Shown here one piece after another: positions 1 through 10,063 of a DNA stretch of 64,000 bases; position 1 is the first letter of the stretch, and each line of letters opens with the position of its first letter. Location: the NCBI GenBank assembly GCA_963704835.1, contig CAVPHW010000014.1, forward strand, positions 62,001 to 126,000, written 5' to 3'. Position numbers and translations under genes: made by a program. Source of the stretch: GCA-2746605 sp963704835 (GTDB taxonomy: Bacteria > Bacteroidota > Ignavibacteria > Ignavibacteriales > Melioribacteraceae). Below the pieces are notes generated by a model that saw nothing but the letters and a program-made list of their open reading frames with translations, ran no database searches and was not told where the DNA came from.

Positions 1-171
1 CCCTCTTTTCTTAGTTTTATTATCTCTGAAAATTAACTTGAACAAATTTGAACGATATATGAATAAATAAGAAAGTTTATTAACTTTAAATAAATAAAGG
101 TAGCAAAAAATAAATTATATAATGGTTTTTGCAATTTAATCTTCCTAAAATGATTCACAAAAATTTTAAAT

Positions 172-204
172 AAGGATCCTTGAGTTGGACTGAAATGGTA
201 TAAT
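172..204 (+). promoter_or_regulatory. Possible promoter of the ATP-grasp gene
   Basis: A perfect 10-bp palindrome (AAGGATCCTT, 172-181) is followed by a TATAAT-like hexamer at 199-204, 43 bases before the start of the gene at 247. There is no well-spaced -35 hexamer, so this is only a candidate. The rest of 1-171 is AT-rich, and I see no gene in it. Confidence 0.25.
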
Positions 205-246
205 TTATGTACTTAATAATATTTCATAAATATTTGGAGTTATAAA

Positions 247-1296
247 ATGTTAGTAGGGCTATATAGCACAAGATTTCCTGAATACCAAGTAAAGAGGAAT
301 AAAATTTATAAATGGATTTTAGAACATAATAATGTTGATTTTATTGAACTGCATATTGATGAACCCGATTTTTGGGATAAAGTTAAGGAAGTAGATTTAT
401 TTCTTTATAGATGGGCTCATACAGACGACGATCATCAAATTGCAAAAACTATTTTACCTGTTATTGAAAATGAAATGAAGATTAATTGTTTTCCAAATTT
501 AGACTCATGCTGGCATTTTGACGATAAGATTAAAGAATATTATCTCCTTAAGTCAAAAGGATTTCCGGCAATTCAGAGTTGGATTTTTTGGGAAGAGGAG
601 CATGCATTGGATTGGTCTGAAAAAGCAGATTACCCAGTTGTCTTTAAATTAAAAAAAGGGGCAGGCTCCAGTAATGTAATTTTAGTAAATAGTAAAATAG
701 AAGCTCAAAAAATAATTCGCAAAATGTTTGGTAGTGGAATTTCCTCAGCCGGAATTCCTCATAAAGGAAATGTTAAGTATAAAAATCTTGAAAAATATAT
801 AAGATTAAAAATTGACCAAGTGTATCTAAATAAAAAAAAAGGAATTAAACCTATACATTGGCAGATTGAAAAAAATTATGTTTTATTTCAACAATTTCTT
901 CCAAATAATTCATTTGATACGAGAGTAAATATTATAGGTAATCATGCTTTTGCATGTCGTAGATTTGTGAGAAAAGGTGATTTTAGAGCTTCAGGCAGTG
1001 GAGATTGGGATTTGGATAGAAACAATATTGATTTAAGATTTATTGAATTGGGTTTTAAGATATCAAAAGAATTGAACTTTCAATCAATGGCCTACGATTT
1101 CTTGATTGATGCAAATGGTAAGCCACAGATTTGTGAAATGTCTTATACATTTCCTGATGACATTGAAAAGGGGTATTGGGATGAAAAACTGAACTGGCAT
1201 GATTTTGAATTTACCCCGCCTTTTTTTCATCTAAAGGAATTATTAAATAAAAAAGACCTGAGACAACCTGATATCTCAGAAATTCAAAAATTGTAG
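247..1296 (+). CDS. ATP-grasp family protein in a polysaccharide locus
   Basis: A 349-residue cytoplasmic protein that reads as an ATP-grasp ligase-like enzyme. The central part has a beta-strand and glycine-rich loop (PVVFKLKKGAGSSNVILV, about residues 130-147) typical of the ATP-binding lid. The C-terminal part has acidic and Asn-rich metal-binding segments (YDFLIDANGKPQICEMS, about 280-297). ATP-grasp enzymes join a carboxylate to an amine, thiol or similar acceptor; relatives of this kind often sit in surface glycan clusters, but the substrate cannot be read from sequence. The ATG is preceded by a GGAG at about 236-239. It is the first gene of the + strand block. Confidence 0.7.
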   Translation: MLVGLYSTRFPEYQVKRNKIYKWILEHNNVDFIELHIDEPDFWDKVKEVDLFLYRWAHTDDDHQIAKTILPVIENEMKINCFPNLDSCWHFDDKIKEYYLLKSKGFPAIQSWIFWEEEHALDWSEKADYPVVFKLKKGAGSSNVILVNSKIEAQKIIRKMFGSGISSAGIPHKGNVKYKNLEKYIRLKIDQVYLNKKKGIKPIHWQIEKNYVLFQQFLPNNSFDTRVNIIGNHAFACRRFVRKGDFRASGSGDWDLDRNNIDLRFIELGFKISKELNFQSMAYDFLIDANGKPQICEMSYTFPDDIEKGYWDEKLNWHDFEFTPPFFHLKELLNKKDLRQPDISEIQKL

Positions 1297-1449
1297 TCTA
1301 AGCTCCTGTTCCGTATGGCTGAGGAAATTTATTTTGTTTAAAATACTAATTTCTATTTTTTAAGGTATAATTTATTTTTTTATTGAGATCAAAATTTCAA
1401 GCACTCCTTATTTTAATATACGAGTGACTATTTGATTGGATCGTTAGTT

Positions 1450-4289
1450 TTAATCTTTAGGTAAATTTGTTTTCCTAAGTATATTTTTATTTATATAATA
1501 ATAGTCCAATACATTTACCGTTCCATTCATATCCGCATCACCCTGATGGTATTCTCTCATAGGTATTTTATTAGCGACAACACCAAAATCCAGATTGTTT
1601 ATTATGCCGTTGGCATCAACATCTCCAGCAACCATTGCGTATTTCCCTCCATCCAATGCAACTAAAGAATTTAATCCGTAGGCAGTGGAAGGCGAGCTAG
1701 TAAAATCATAATTAATTTTAGTCTCTTTTTCGATATGAACTTTTTGAGAACTCATTATGCTTAAATGATTTCTATGATTTACAACAATATAGTATTCCCC
1801 AGAATCAATATTAATAAATGAAAAATCTGTCCCGTCAGGATTTAAGATATTTCCATCAACAGTTAAAATTGCTGACTTACGATATAATGTTTTTGTTAAA
1901 TTCTCTCGTAGTTCAACAAAAACCCAGTCGATATAATTATCTTTAATTTTATTAATCTCACCTCTATGGTCTAAGTTCCAGGGAGGGACATTGTAGGGTT
2001 GACTTTTCGGAAAGGCATCTGCATTATTTAATAATGGTTTCATGGTATTGATTGTTATTGCAGCTTCAAGATACACTCTTAGACCGATATCAATAAAAGC
2101 AGAATTAGACGAATTTGACACCGTTAATTCAAGAGATGCTGGGTTTGAATTTACATATAGTTTTGATCTATCTTTCGTATTGTATATCTCACATATGTAT
2201 TGAATGTTTGCGTCGGAGGAGGTTATATTTTTAATTTTTAATAAGTTAGTATTAGATCCAGTATATTTTGAATTATCAATTATTTTACTTTCAGATTCAC
2301 TGACATATGGACTTTTCCACCATTGATAACCAATTGGGTCATTACAAGAGGCTGTTACTGCAAATGAAACTTCTTTACCAAGGTCACCAATACTGTTTGT
2401 AGGTTGAATAATTAATATTGGTATTGTGCTATTTTGAGGATCAGCAATATTTGCGTTGGTTTCAGAACCAAATGCACCAATATCATTGGTAATTCTAAGG
2501 TTACCTAAAATATCATATGCAAAACTTCTTCCAGTCGGATCTTTGCCAATGGTGTGGGTTTCACTCCAATATTTGTTATTAATGGTAAAGTTATCTCCAA
2601 TTGAGTTGAAGATCTTACCCTTGTTAAACGCAGCACTGTTGATAGTTAATCTCAAATCTGGAATAGTGACACCATTTCTTCCAAGTGATGAAACAAAAAT
2701 TGTAGAATTTTTGTTCTTCCATACATTATTTGCATTTACCATATACTGTTCTTCTTTTGGTATCGTTTTACCAACTGCATCATATTCAAATTGTGCAGCA
2801 TAATTAGAACCCAATGCCGGTATTGTTGTAGATATATAGTTATTCTGTCTGATGTAAATATTTTGACCCAAGTAAAGATCTTTTCCCTCCATCTTCCAGC
2901 ATACCTTGCCGTTGGGCTAACGTAGTCAATGATGTTATTTGCCACAGTATGTGGTGATTGAGAATTTGCTTGTGAGATCATTAGTCCATTATCATCAGTT
3001 AGATGGCTTTGCCACCCACAATTAATTATTGTGTTGTTAACAAAATAGGACCCTAAGTTTGATTGAAATTCTTTTTTATAATTGTAAGCTCTTCCACCAA
3101 TTTGGTTACTACAGTTAAAAAACAAATTGTTATGTATCCAATAATTTCCATAACCCAAACCACTTAAAATATAATCTGGGGCACCTAAAAAATCAGGTTC
3201 GCCATCTTTATTGTAATCATCAGCATATTCAGATGCCATTCCATTGCTATACACAGCTAGTCCAGAACTTAGATAAATAGGATGATTATTACCGTTGTTT
3301 GTAGAGAGAATGCTAGGTATGATGCCATTTTTTCTATGATAATCGGTTGATTTATCATATGTATAATTAGGTTGACCAAATCTTTTCAAATCATGAATAT
3401 AATTGTATCTAAAAATCAACCCCAAACTTCCTAATGAACTTTCACTATCTGATGTTCCATAATTATCCCATAATTTTCCAACAGAACCATGTTTTACCCC
3501 TCCACGATATATTCTTTCGTCAAGATTATGGTGAATTTCATTATACTCGAAAATCATTCTAGAGTAACCCATAAAGGCAGTCATTTCAAAATCGTGTATA
3601 TTATTGTGGTGAACATTTACTGTGTATGCACAATCCCAAACGTCTTCTGGGTTTTTACCATCCCCAAATGTAGCTCTTTGTATAGCTTGTGCCCCACTAT
3701 TAACAATTGCATCAGTTCTCCATAAGTCAAATATTTCATTATAACTTATATCCACATTATATGGTCTTGACCAATAAATACCCGCACCTCCAAAACCATG
3801 AATTATATTATTACTAATCTTCATATCTGAGACAGAACTAGATTTTTGTTTGATTCCAAAAGACCATTTTTCATGCGAGTTTTGTCCACCAATGATTTCG
3901 CAATTGGATATCGTAATTCCGTTTTTAGAAAAAGAAACTACCGATTCTGCATCTTTATAACCAAGAATTTTTAAATTGTCTAATGTCACCGATGGAGCAT
4001 TTATTTGAATTGTGGTTTCACTTGAAATATTGGCAGAAATATTTCCAATAATAGCTTTTGTGGTTCCATTAAAAGTATTATAGGTAACACCTTCTTGACA
4101 AAATAAAACAGCATCTGCAAATTCTTCTCCACTGTTAAAGCTTACAATATCTCCGTATAACAATTTTGTAGAGTTTACAGCAGCAATAGACTTGAAATTT
4201 CTAGTACCATCTTTGGATACAAAATAATTATTCTGCGAAAAAGTTAAAGTTGTATATATCAAAAAGAAAAAAAACAATTTTTTTTTCAT
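1450..4289 (-). pseudogene. Secreted beta-helix protein with Ig-like and dockerin-like modules, frame broken
   Basis: Read from 4289 downward, the protein starts with a signal peptide (MKKKLFFFFLIYTTLTFSQ) and continues as a right-handed parallel beta-helix of the pectate-lyase or polysaccharide-lyase kind, with many Asn-rich turns such as NNIIHGFGGAGIYWS. The first frame runs to 2736, but the true continuation is in another frame from about 2890. The shift equals one missing base (or two extra), at a place where the two frames read GRW and EGKDL. The second half (to 1450) has an Ig-like domain with a QWW core and ends in a dockerin-like pair of Ca-binding repeats (DVDANGIINNLDFGVV and DADMNGTVNVLDYYYI). 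There is no type IX sorting tail. Either an assembly error or a recent mutation could explain the break. A role in binding or degrading polysaccharide is inferred. Confidence 0.7.
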
Positions 4290-4486
4290 TATTTTACCTT
4301 GAAGTTTTTAAAATTATCGAAAATTAAGAAAATTTCTTTATTGAAATAGTTACTCAATTTATATGCCAAGGAAAATTTTTCTTGAATTTATAAAGAGAGT
4401 AGTTAAAATGGCATAGATTTTTTGTTTGTAGTTGAAATGATTTTATCGAGTAATTAGTTATCTAAGAACAAATAAACAGATCAAAA

Positions 4487-4920
4487 ATGGTAGATGCAAT
4501 AAATTTTTACAAAATTGGTCACTTTTTTTATCAGAAAAGAATTCCAATGATACCTAAAGCGATTCAAACTTATTATTTCTTGTTTATAACTCATATATTC
4601 CCTATCAAGCAAAAATCGGGAAAAGAACAACTTTAGGGTACGGTGGAATAGGAGTTGTAATACATGCCAGAACAATAATTGGTGATAATGTTGTAATTGG
4701 AACGAATGTGACAATTGGTGGGCGGTCTGGGAAAGAAAATGTACCAGTAATTGGTAATGATGTCTACATTGCTACAGGAGCAAAAATTCTTGGGGATATT
4801 AAAGTTGGGAATAATGTTATAATTGGTGCAAATGCTGTTGTTATAAAAGATGTGCCTGATAACTGTGTTGTTGCTGGAGTACCAGCAAAAATAATAAAAC
4901 AAAATTCAAATATTAATTAA
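4487..4920 (+). pseudogene. Serine acetyltransferase-like (left-handed beta-helix) O-acetyltransferase, frame broken
   Basis: The start at 4487 gives an N-terminus (MVDAINFYKIGHFF) that breaks near 4570. The next frame continues with hexapeptide repeats (LGYGGIGVVIHARTIIGDN, then VIGTNVTIGGRSG) and ends with the typical AGVPAKII tail at 4920. Joined, it gives about 145 residues, the size of the CysE-like acyltransferases found in capsule and LPS loci, which move an acetyl group from acetyl-CoA to a sugar. The shift equals one missing base. The conserved repeats suggest a recently active gene or a sequencing error. It lies 12 bases before the next gene and is probably co-transcribed with it. 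Confidence 0.7.
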
Positions 4921-4932
4921 GCAGAAATAGTA

Positions 4933-6051
4933 ATGGAGTCCCTGAAAAAATTTTATTATTATTTGTTTTTATTTATAAAAAAAAGTAGAATTTTTTTACA
5001 TAATAGCTTCGAATTACCTGTAAAATCTACCGATCATATTTCCCCAGAACAGATTAAAATATTGCTCTGGAAAAACTTAATAGAAAATATTAGGTTCGAT
5101 AAATATGGTGCATACTTTAGGACTAAAGTAACAAATAAAAAATCACCCATGGTATTGAGTCAGGCTAGAGTTATTCTAATCCTATGTAACAATAGTTCAG
5201 AACCAAAGTTTAAAAGTTTGTTTTTGGTTAAACAATTATCGAACTATTTGATTTCAATGAGAGGAAAAAATGGTTTATTTAAATTTAATCAATCCTCATG
5301 GGATTTGCAGGATGAGGGTATTGCCTCAGTATGGTCAGCATTAGCTCTGATAAAAGCGTACGAATTGACTGAGGAAAAAGAATATTTGGACGTTGCTACT
5401 GAGACTATAAAATCAATGTTAAAAAACCTTTATACAAAAGAAACAAGTCTTATTCATACTACAGGAGATGTATTTTGGTGTCTAAATTCTGCTTCAACCT
5501 TTGCATATGTGTGTGCTTTAACATTAAATCATTTTAATTCAGATGAAATAAAGATAGCAATGGTTGATTCAATTAATTTATGTTTGGATAAAATTGCAGA
5601 AGATGGTCATTATCCCTATAACTTAAAGAGACAGGGTACATATTTACTCCTATATCATCCTATTGTAATGATAACTTTAAATAATTGTTTGCGTTCAGAA
5701 TTTCTTGATTTTAAAACTAGAACCAGGATTATTAATACCAACAAGAAGGCGGCAAATTTTCTTTTAAATTCTTTGGATGATAAGGAAAGGATATTTGAAC
5801 CCGAAATTAAACATTATAAGCAGTATATTATTTCTAATATTACTTCATTGGTAGCTCTGAAAGAAGATTTATCAATCAAAAGACAAATTAGTATATTGCA
5901 GAATATTGCTGGATATTTTGTAAATAGTAAACTTTTTTTGTGCAAAAATGAAGAAGACAGACTCTATAATAGTGATTTATACAGTGTTAAGGACGTTTTG
6001 GCAATTGAGGTATTGTATTGGTTAGATCTGTATCAAAAAAACAGTCAGTAA
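4933..6051 (+). CDS. Unknown protein, probable alpha/alpha-toroid fold
   Basis: I do not recognise this 372-residue protein. It is rich in alternating helices with an internal repeat feel (DEGIASVWSALALIKAYEL, then FAYVCALTLNHF, then YHPIVMITLNNCL), which resembles the alpha/alpha toroid of prenyltransferase-like or glycosidase-like proteins. There is no signal peptide and no clear transmembrane segment apart from a hydrophobic start (FYYYLFLFI). It follows the acetyltransferase closely and precedes a gene-poor stretch. A role in glycan assembly or processing is only suggested by the neighbours. Confidence 0.55.
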   Translation: MESLKKFYYYLFLFIKKSRIFLHNSFELPVKSTDHISPEQIKILLWKNLIENIRFDKYGAYFRTKVTNKKSPMVLSQARVILILCNNSSEPKFKSLFLVKQLSNYLISMRGKNGLFKFNQSSWDLQDEGIASVWSALALIKAYELTEEKEYLDVATETIKSMLKNLYTKETSLIHTTGDVFWCLNSASTFAYVCALTLNHFNSDEIKIAMVDSINLCLDKIAEDGHYPYNLKRQGTYLLLYHPIVMITLNNCLRSEFLDFKTRTRIINTNKKAANFLLNSLDDKERIFEPEIKHYKQYIISNITSLVALKEDLSIKRQISILQNIAGYFVNSKLFLCKNEEDRLYNSDLYSVKDVLAIEVLYWLDLYQKNSQ

Positions 6052-6160
6052 TTCTTTTTAATTAATATCAAATGTTGTGTCATTTACTCCCTCGTTGGTG
6101 TAATCAATAAAGACTAATTAAACTATTAAAATTCACATCACATTTTCTGCAACGAAGTCC

Positions 6161-6300
6161 CATTTTGATAAATAAATTCTTAACTACTATCAAAATGATA
6201 CGATAATAATAAATATTAATCTATTTATTAGGTATTTAATATCATAATAATACATAAATTTAGTATTATTATGATACGGCACAATAATTGTTTTGATAGT
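6161..6300. repeat. Nested AT-rich inverted repeats in a gene-free stretch
   Basis: The stretch 6052-6464 has no convincing gene. Inside it are a perfect 10-bp inverted pair (CATTTTGATA at 6161-6170 with TATCAAAATG at 6188-6197), a third related arm TTTTGATAGT at 6291-6300 that pairs with ACTATCAAAA at 6186-6195, and a perfect 14-bp pair (TATCATAATAATAC at 6240-6253 with its complement at 6263-6276). The outer ACTATCAAAA...TTTTGATAGT pair spans 115 bp and looks like the ends of a small MITE-like element, but I see no target-site duplication. It lies just before the truncated MBOAT gene. Confidence 0.5.
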
Positions 6301-6464
6301 CAACTAAGTTAATTTATATAATTACTAAGTAATCTTTTCTATAAGTTTAGATAATTTGTTTATTTCGTCCATTTGGGGCTTATGTGGCGAAGCTGAATTT
6401 AAAGTCAATAATTGAATAACGAACAATTAATAGTTCTTAACAAAAGAATTAAATATTTATAATA

Positions 6465-7486
6465 TCTTTTTGCGCTATGTTTCATTTTTTCCTCAGCTAG
6501 TTGCAGGACCAATTGAAAGATCAACTAGTTTAATGCCTCAATTTTTTGAAAAACATGAATTTGATGATCAACAGAGTTAGTGATGGATTAAAATTAATGT
6601 TATGGGGATTTTTTAAGAAAGTAGTAATTGCAGATAGGTTAGCAATTCTAGTAAATCAAGTTTATAATAATGCAGAAAATTATGAAGGCGCACCATTGTT
6701 ATTGGCAACGTACTTTTTTGCATTTCAAATTTATTGTGATTTTTCCGGATATTCTGATATAGCCATTGGAGCTGCTCAAGTAATGGGTTTTAAACTGATG
6801 GATAATTTTAATAGACCTTATTATTCAAAAAGTATTTCTGAATTTTGGAAACGATGGCATATATCTCTATCAACATGGTTTAGAGATTATTTATACATTC
6901 CTCTCGGTGGAAACAGAACAGCAAAATGGCGATGGTACGCAAATTTATTTTTCACATTTTTAATAAGTGGTCTATGGCATGGAGCAAACTGGACATTTGT
7001 AATTGGGGTGCTATCCATGGTTTTTATTTAATTTTTGCAATATGGACGAAAAATTTTGTAACGAAAATTTATAATTTTCTTCACCTTAAAAAAGGATCTA
7101 GAACAAGAAAGTTTGTGGATGTTTTTATAACTTTTCACTTGGTTCTGTTTGCATGGGTATTTTTTAGAGCAAATTCTTTTAATGATGCTATCTATATTTT
7201 AACTCATATTTTCCCTCTTAATTTAGGTGACTTTATTTCAGCATTAAATTCTACTGGCGCTACTGCAAGCTATGCTGGGCTTAACAAGGAGAGGTATTAA
7301 TATTAGCATTTCTTTCAATTGGATTTATGGAATTTATCCATTTAATTCAACGACATAGAAAAATGAGAAGATTTTTAGTCTGATAAACCTTTACTTCTGC
7401 GATGGTCAATTTATTATGCTTTAATAATTGCAATAATTTCTTTTGGTGAATTTAGTCTGCAAGAATTTATTTATTTTCAATTTTAG
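6465..7486 (+). pseudogene. AlgI-like MBOAT O-acetyltransferase remnant
   Basis: This matches the C-terminal two thirds of the AlgI/DltB MBOAT family, membrane enzymes that pass acetyl groups to exopolysaccharide. Visible marks are FFPQLVAGPIERST, the GLKLMLWGFFKKVVIADR helix, SISEFWKRWHISLSTWFRDY, the active-site SGLWHGANW, and a C-terminal EFIYFQF. The N-terminal 100 or more residues are missing; recognisable coding begins at about 6470. The frame changes at about 6580 (+1), 7006 (-1), 7290 (-1) and 7378 (+1). Several shifts in both directions plus the lost 5' end argue for real decay rather than a single base-calling error. The repeat region lies directly upstream, so a deletion there is likely. 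Confidence 0.8.
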
Positions 7487-7493
7487 GGTTTAT

Positions 7494-7997
7494 ATGAAAA
7501 TCAAATAATTTTTTCCCTTTCATAAAAAAAATTTCACTTTTTATTTTAGGATTTTTTGTCACAATTTTTGTATTGCAATTAACTATAAATTACTCAACCA
7601 AAATTATTACGGTTGGAGAATATGGGGTATTGAACAAAATAAATGAAGGAAAAATCAATGCCAAAATTCTAATTAGTGGATCTTCAAGAGCCCTTAAGGG
7701 CATTAATCCAAAAATCATTGAAAAAGGAACAAATGCTTCTTGTTATAATATTGCTTCCGATGGCTCCGATCTAGGAGTTCAATTTTCAAAATTAAAATGG
7801 TATTTGAGTCAATAATAGAAAGCCAAAAATCTTACTCCAAGATATTTCACAATTTGGAGGTGGAATATCTGAAAATATTTATGAACCATTTAAATATTTA
7901 CCATATTTATCAGACGATTCTTTATATCAAGAATTACTAAAAGTTGATCAGTGATTTGTGGTATCATAAATACCTTTTTCCAACTAAATTGGTGTAG
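7494..7997 (+). pseudogene. Remnant of an MBOAT-partner membrane protein (AlgJ/SGNH-like)
   Basis: From the ATG at 7494, skipping one base right after the third codon gives an N-terminal membrane anchor (about NFFPFIKKISLFILGFFVTI) followed by ILISGSSRALKGINPKIIE, a strand and loop seen in SGNH-like proteins encoded after MBOAT acetyltransferases. A further +1 shift at about 7811 leads to KPKILLQDISQFGGG. A TGA at 7952 ends the frame, or, with one more +1 shift, a TAG at 7995 does. Full relatives are about 300 residues; only about 165 are left, so the 3' half is gone. Together with the gene before it, this is a degraded O-acetylation pair. Confidence 0.55.
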
Positions 7998-8000
7998 TTT

Positions 8001-8939
8001 ATGAGTTTTTCAAAGTTTTTGGTTACAGGTGGGGCAGGTTTTATTGGTTCAAATATAACTCGTAAGTTATTAGAGTTGGGTCATGCTGTCAAGATTATTG
8101 ACAATTTTGCTACAGGTAAAAGGAGTAATATTGATGATATTAAAGATAATATTGAATTGATTGAAGGAGATATAAGAAGTTATCATACAATAATGAAAGC
8201 AGTTGAAGGGGTTGATTATATTTTGCACCAGGCTGCATTACCATCTGTTCCAAGATCAATAAATGACCCCATTACTTCTAATGAGGTAAATGTTCTGGGG
8301 ACTTTAAATATTTTAGAAGCTGCTAAAGAGAGAAATGTAAAAAGGCTGATCTTTGCAAGCTCTTCTTCGGTATACGGAGATAACCCTAAATTACCCAAAA
8401 TCGAAGATATGATGATAAATCCTCTTTCTCCATATGCAGTTTCAAAATTGGCCGCAGAAAAGTATTGCAGAGTTTTTTCAAAAATTTATGGGTTTGAAAC
8501 CGTTGCACTAAGATATTTTAATGTTTTTGGCCCAAATCAAGACCCTTCTTCTCAATATTCTGCTGTAATTCCTAAATTTATCACAGCTATAAAAAATGGA
8601 AAGAGACCTTTAATATATGGTGATGGGTTACAATCCAGAGATTTCACTTACATTGATAATGTTGTTGATGCTAACATTAAAGCTGCCTTTGCAGATTGTG
8701 AATCTGGTTTATCAATGAATTGTGCCTGTGGTGAACAAATAATTTTAAAAGATGTTGCTTTGAACATTAGTAGTTATCTATCAAAAAATATTGAACCTGA
8801 ATATCATACAAACAGAACAGGGGATATAAAGCATTCCCTCGCTGATATTTCACTGGCAAAAGAGAAAATCGGATATACCCCAATTGTTAACTTTAATGAA
8901 GGATTGAAAAGAACAATAGATTTTTTTGTTAATAAATAA
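8001..8939 (+). CDS. UDP-sugar 4-epimerase of the WbpP/TviC type
   Basis: A complete 312-residue extended SDR enzyme. It has the NAD-binding GGAGFIGS near residue 12, the substrate-side segment ALPSVPRSINDP typical of UDP-GlcNAc/UDP-GlcNAcA C4-epimerases, the catalytic SSSSVYGD and YAVSK (Tyr-x-x-x-Lys), and RYFNVFGPNQDP. It most likely interconverts UDP-N-acetyl hexoses for the glycan built by the surrounding transferases. The exact sugar (GlcNAc/GalNAc or a uronic form) cannot be settled from sequence. The ATG at 8001 gives the usual family start. Confidence 0.85.
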   Translation: MSFSKFLVTGGAGFIGSNITRKLLELGHAVKIIDNFATGKRSNIDDIKDNIELIEGDIRSYHTIMKAVEGVDYILHQAALPSVPRSINDPITSNEVNVLGTLNILEAAKERNVKRLIFASSSSVYGDNPKLPKIEDMMINPLSPYAVSKLAAEKYCRVFSKIYGFETVALRYFNVFGPNQDPSSQYSAVIPKFITAIKNGKRPLIYGDGLQSRDFTYIDNVVDANIKAAFADCESGLSMNCACGEQIILKDVALNISSYLSKNIEPEYHTNRTGDIKHSLADISLAKEKIGYTPIVNFNEGLKRTIDFFVNK

Positions 8940-8984
8940 TGAATTAACTCCCTGATCCTGAAAGTCTATAAATATTATACAAAT

Positions 8985-10002
8985 ATGGAAATGAAAAGAA
9001 TATTAGTAACTGGAGCAGCAGGTTTTATTGGGTACCATTTGTCAAAAAAGTTATGTGAAAATAATTTTAATGTAATTGGTATTGATAATCTTAATGAATA
9101 TTATAATGTTAATCTGAAAAATGCAAGATTAGAAATATTGAACGGATATAAGGATTTCCAATTTCTCAAAATCAATTTGACAGAGAAAGAAAAATTATTT
9201 GAATTATTTGAAGAGAATAATTTTGAATATGTTGTGAATTTAGCAGCTCAAGCTGGGGTAAGATATTCAATCGAAAACCCTTTTGCATATATTGATAGCA
9301 ATATAAATGGTTTTATGAATGTTTTAGAGTCATGCAGAAGATACCCTATCAAACATTTAGTGTATGCATCCTCTAGTTCAGTTTATGGTGCAAATGTTAG
9401 TCAGCCATTTTCAGAAAATGACAATGTTGATCATCCAGTTTCATTATATGCTGCAACAAAGAAAAGTAACGAACTCATGGCCCATACCTACTCAAACCTT
9501 TATAATATTCCAACAACAGGATTAAGATTTTTTACAGTTTACGGTCCTTTTGGAAGACCTGATATGGCGTATTTTTCGTTTACTAAAAATATTTTTGAGG
9601 GGAAAATCAATTGACGTATTTAATAATGGAAATTTGGAAAGAGATTTCACTTATATTGATGATATAATAGATGGTATTGTAAATTTATTAGAACATTCAC
9701 CTCTAGCAGATCCCAAGTGGGATAGATTAAAAGCAGACCCTTCTACAAGTTTTGCTCCATTTAGAATTTTTAATATTGGAAATAACAAACCTGTTAAACT
9801 TATGGATTTTATTCAAATACTTGAAAAAAATATAGGAAAAAAAGCAAACATAAATTTTTTGCCTATGCAGCCAGGAGATGTATATAGTACATTTGCAGAT
9901 ATTTCTTATTTAAATAATTTTATTGGTTTTATGCCCAAAACATCAATAGAAAAAGGATTGTATGAATTTGTAAATTGGTATAGAGGTCACTATAATTTAT
10001 AG
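8985..10002 (+). pseudogene. UDP-glucuronate 4-epimerase-like SDR enzyme, one frameshift
   Basis: The first frame (8985-9614) carries the NAD-binding TGAAGFIGYHLS, the LNEYYNVNLKNARLE segment and AAQAGVRYSIENP typical of CapI/UDP-GlcA 4-epimerases, then SSSSVYG and the catalytic YAATK. The second frame (to 10002) carries IDVFNNGNLERDFTYIDDI and the C-terminal domain. They join at about 9605 in a GGGG-AAAA run with one extra base, giving about 338 residues, the normal family length. The clean conservation on both sides makes an assembly error in the homopolymer likely. The enzyme would supply UDP-galacturonate or a related sugar. Confidence 0.8.
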
Positions 10003-10063
10003 TATTGTAATATTGTTTTAGTTTAACAACTTTGAGCAAATAATTTTTTCCAGGAATTTAAAT

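Noticed and set aside
2456..2803. 115-codon open frame on the + strand
   Set aside because: It lies opposite the Ig-like part of the secreted beta-helix protein, has no recognisable family features, and is best seen as a shadow of that gene.
4633..4902. 89-codon open frame on the - strand
   Set aside because: It lies opposite the hexapeptide repeats of the acetyltransferase; the repeating Asn/Ile/Tyr pattern just mirrors those repeats.
7494..9620. Slippage at the stop codon (as in Euplotes) as the general explanation of the breaks
   Set aside because: At several sites the apparent stop is where the frame could resume, but at 14301, 18690, 18987 and 19198 conserved residues in the new frame begin well before the stop of the old one, so the shift must lie earlier.
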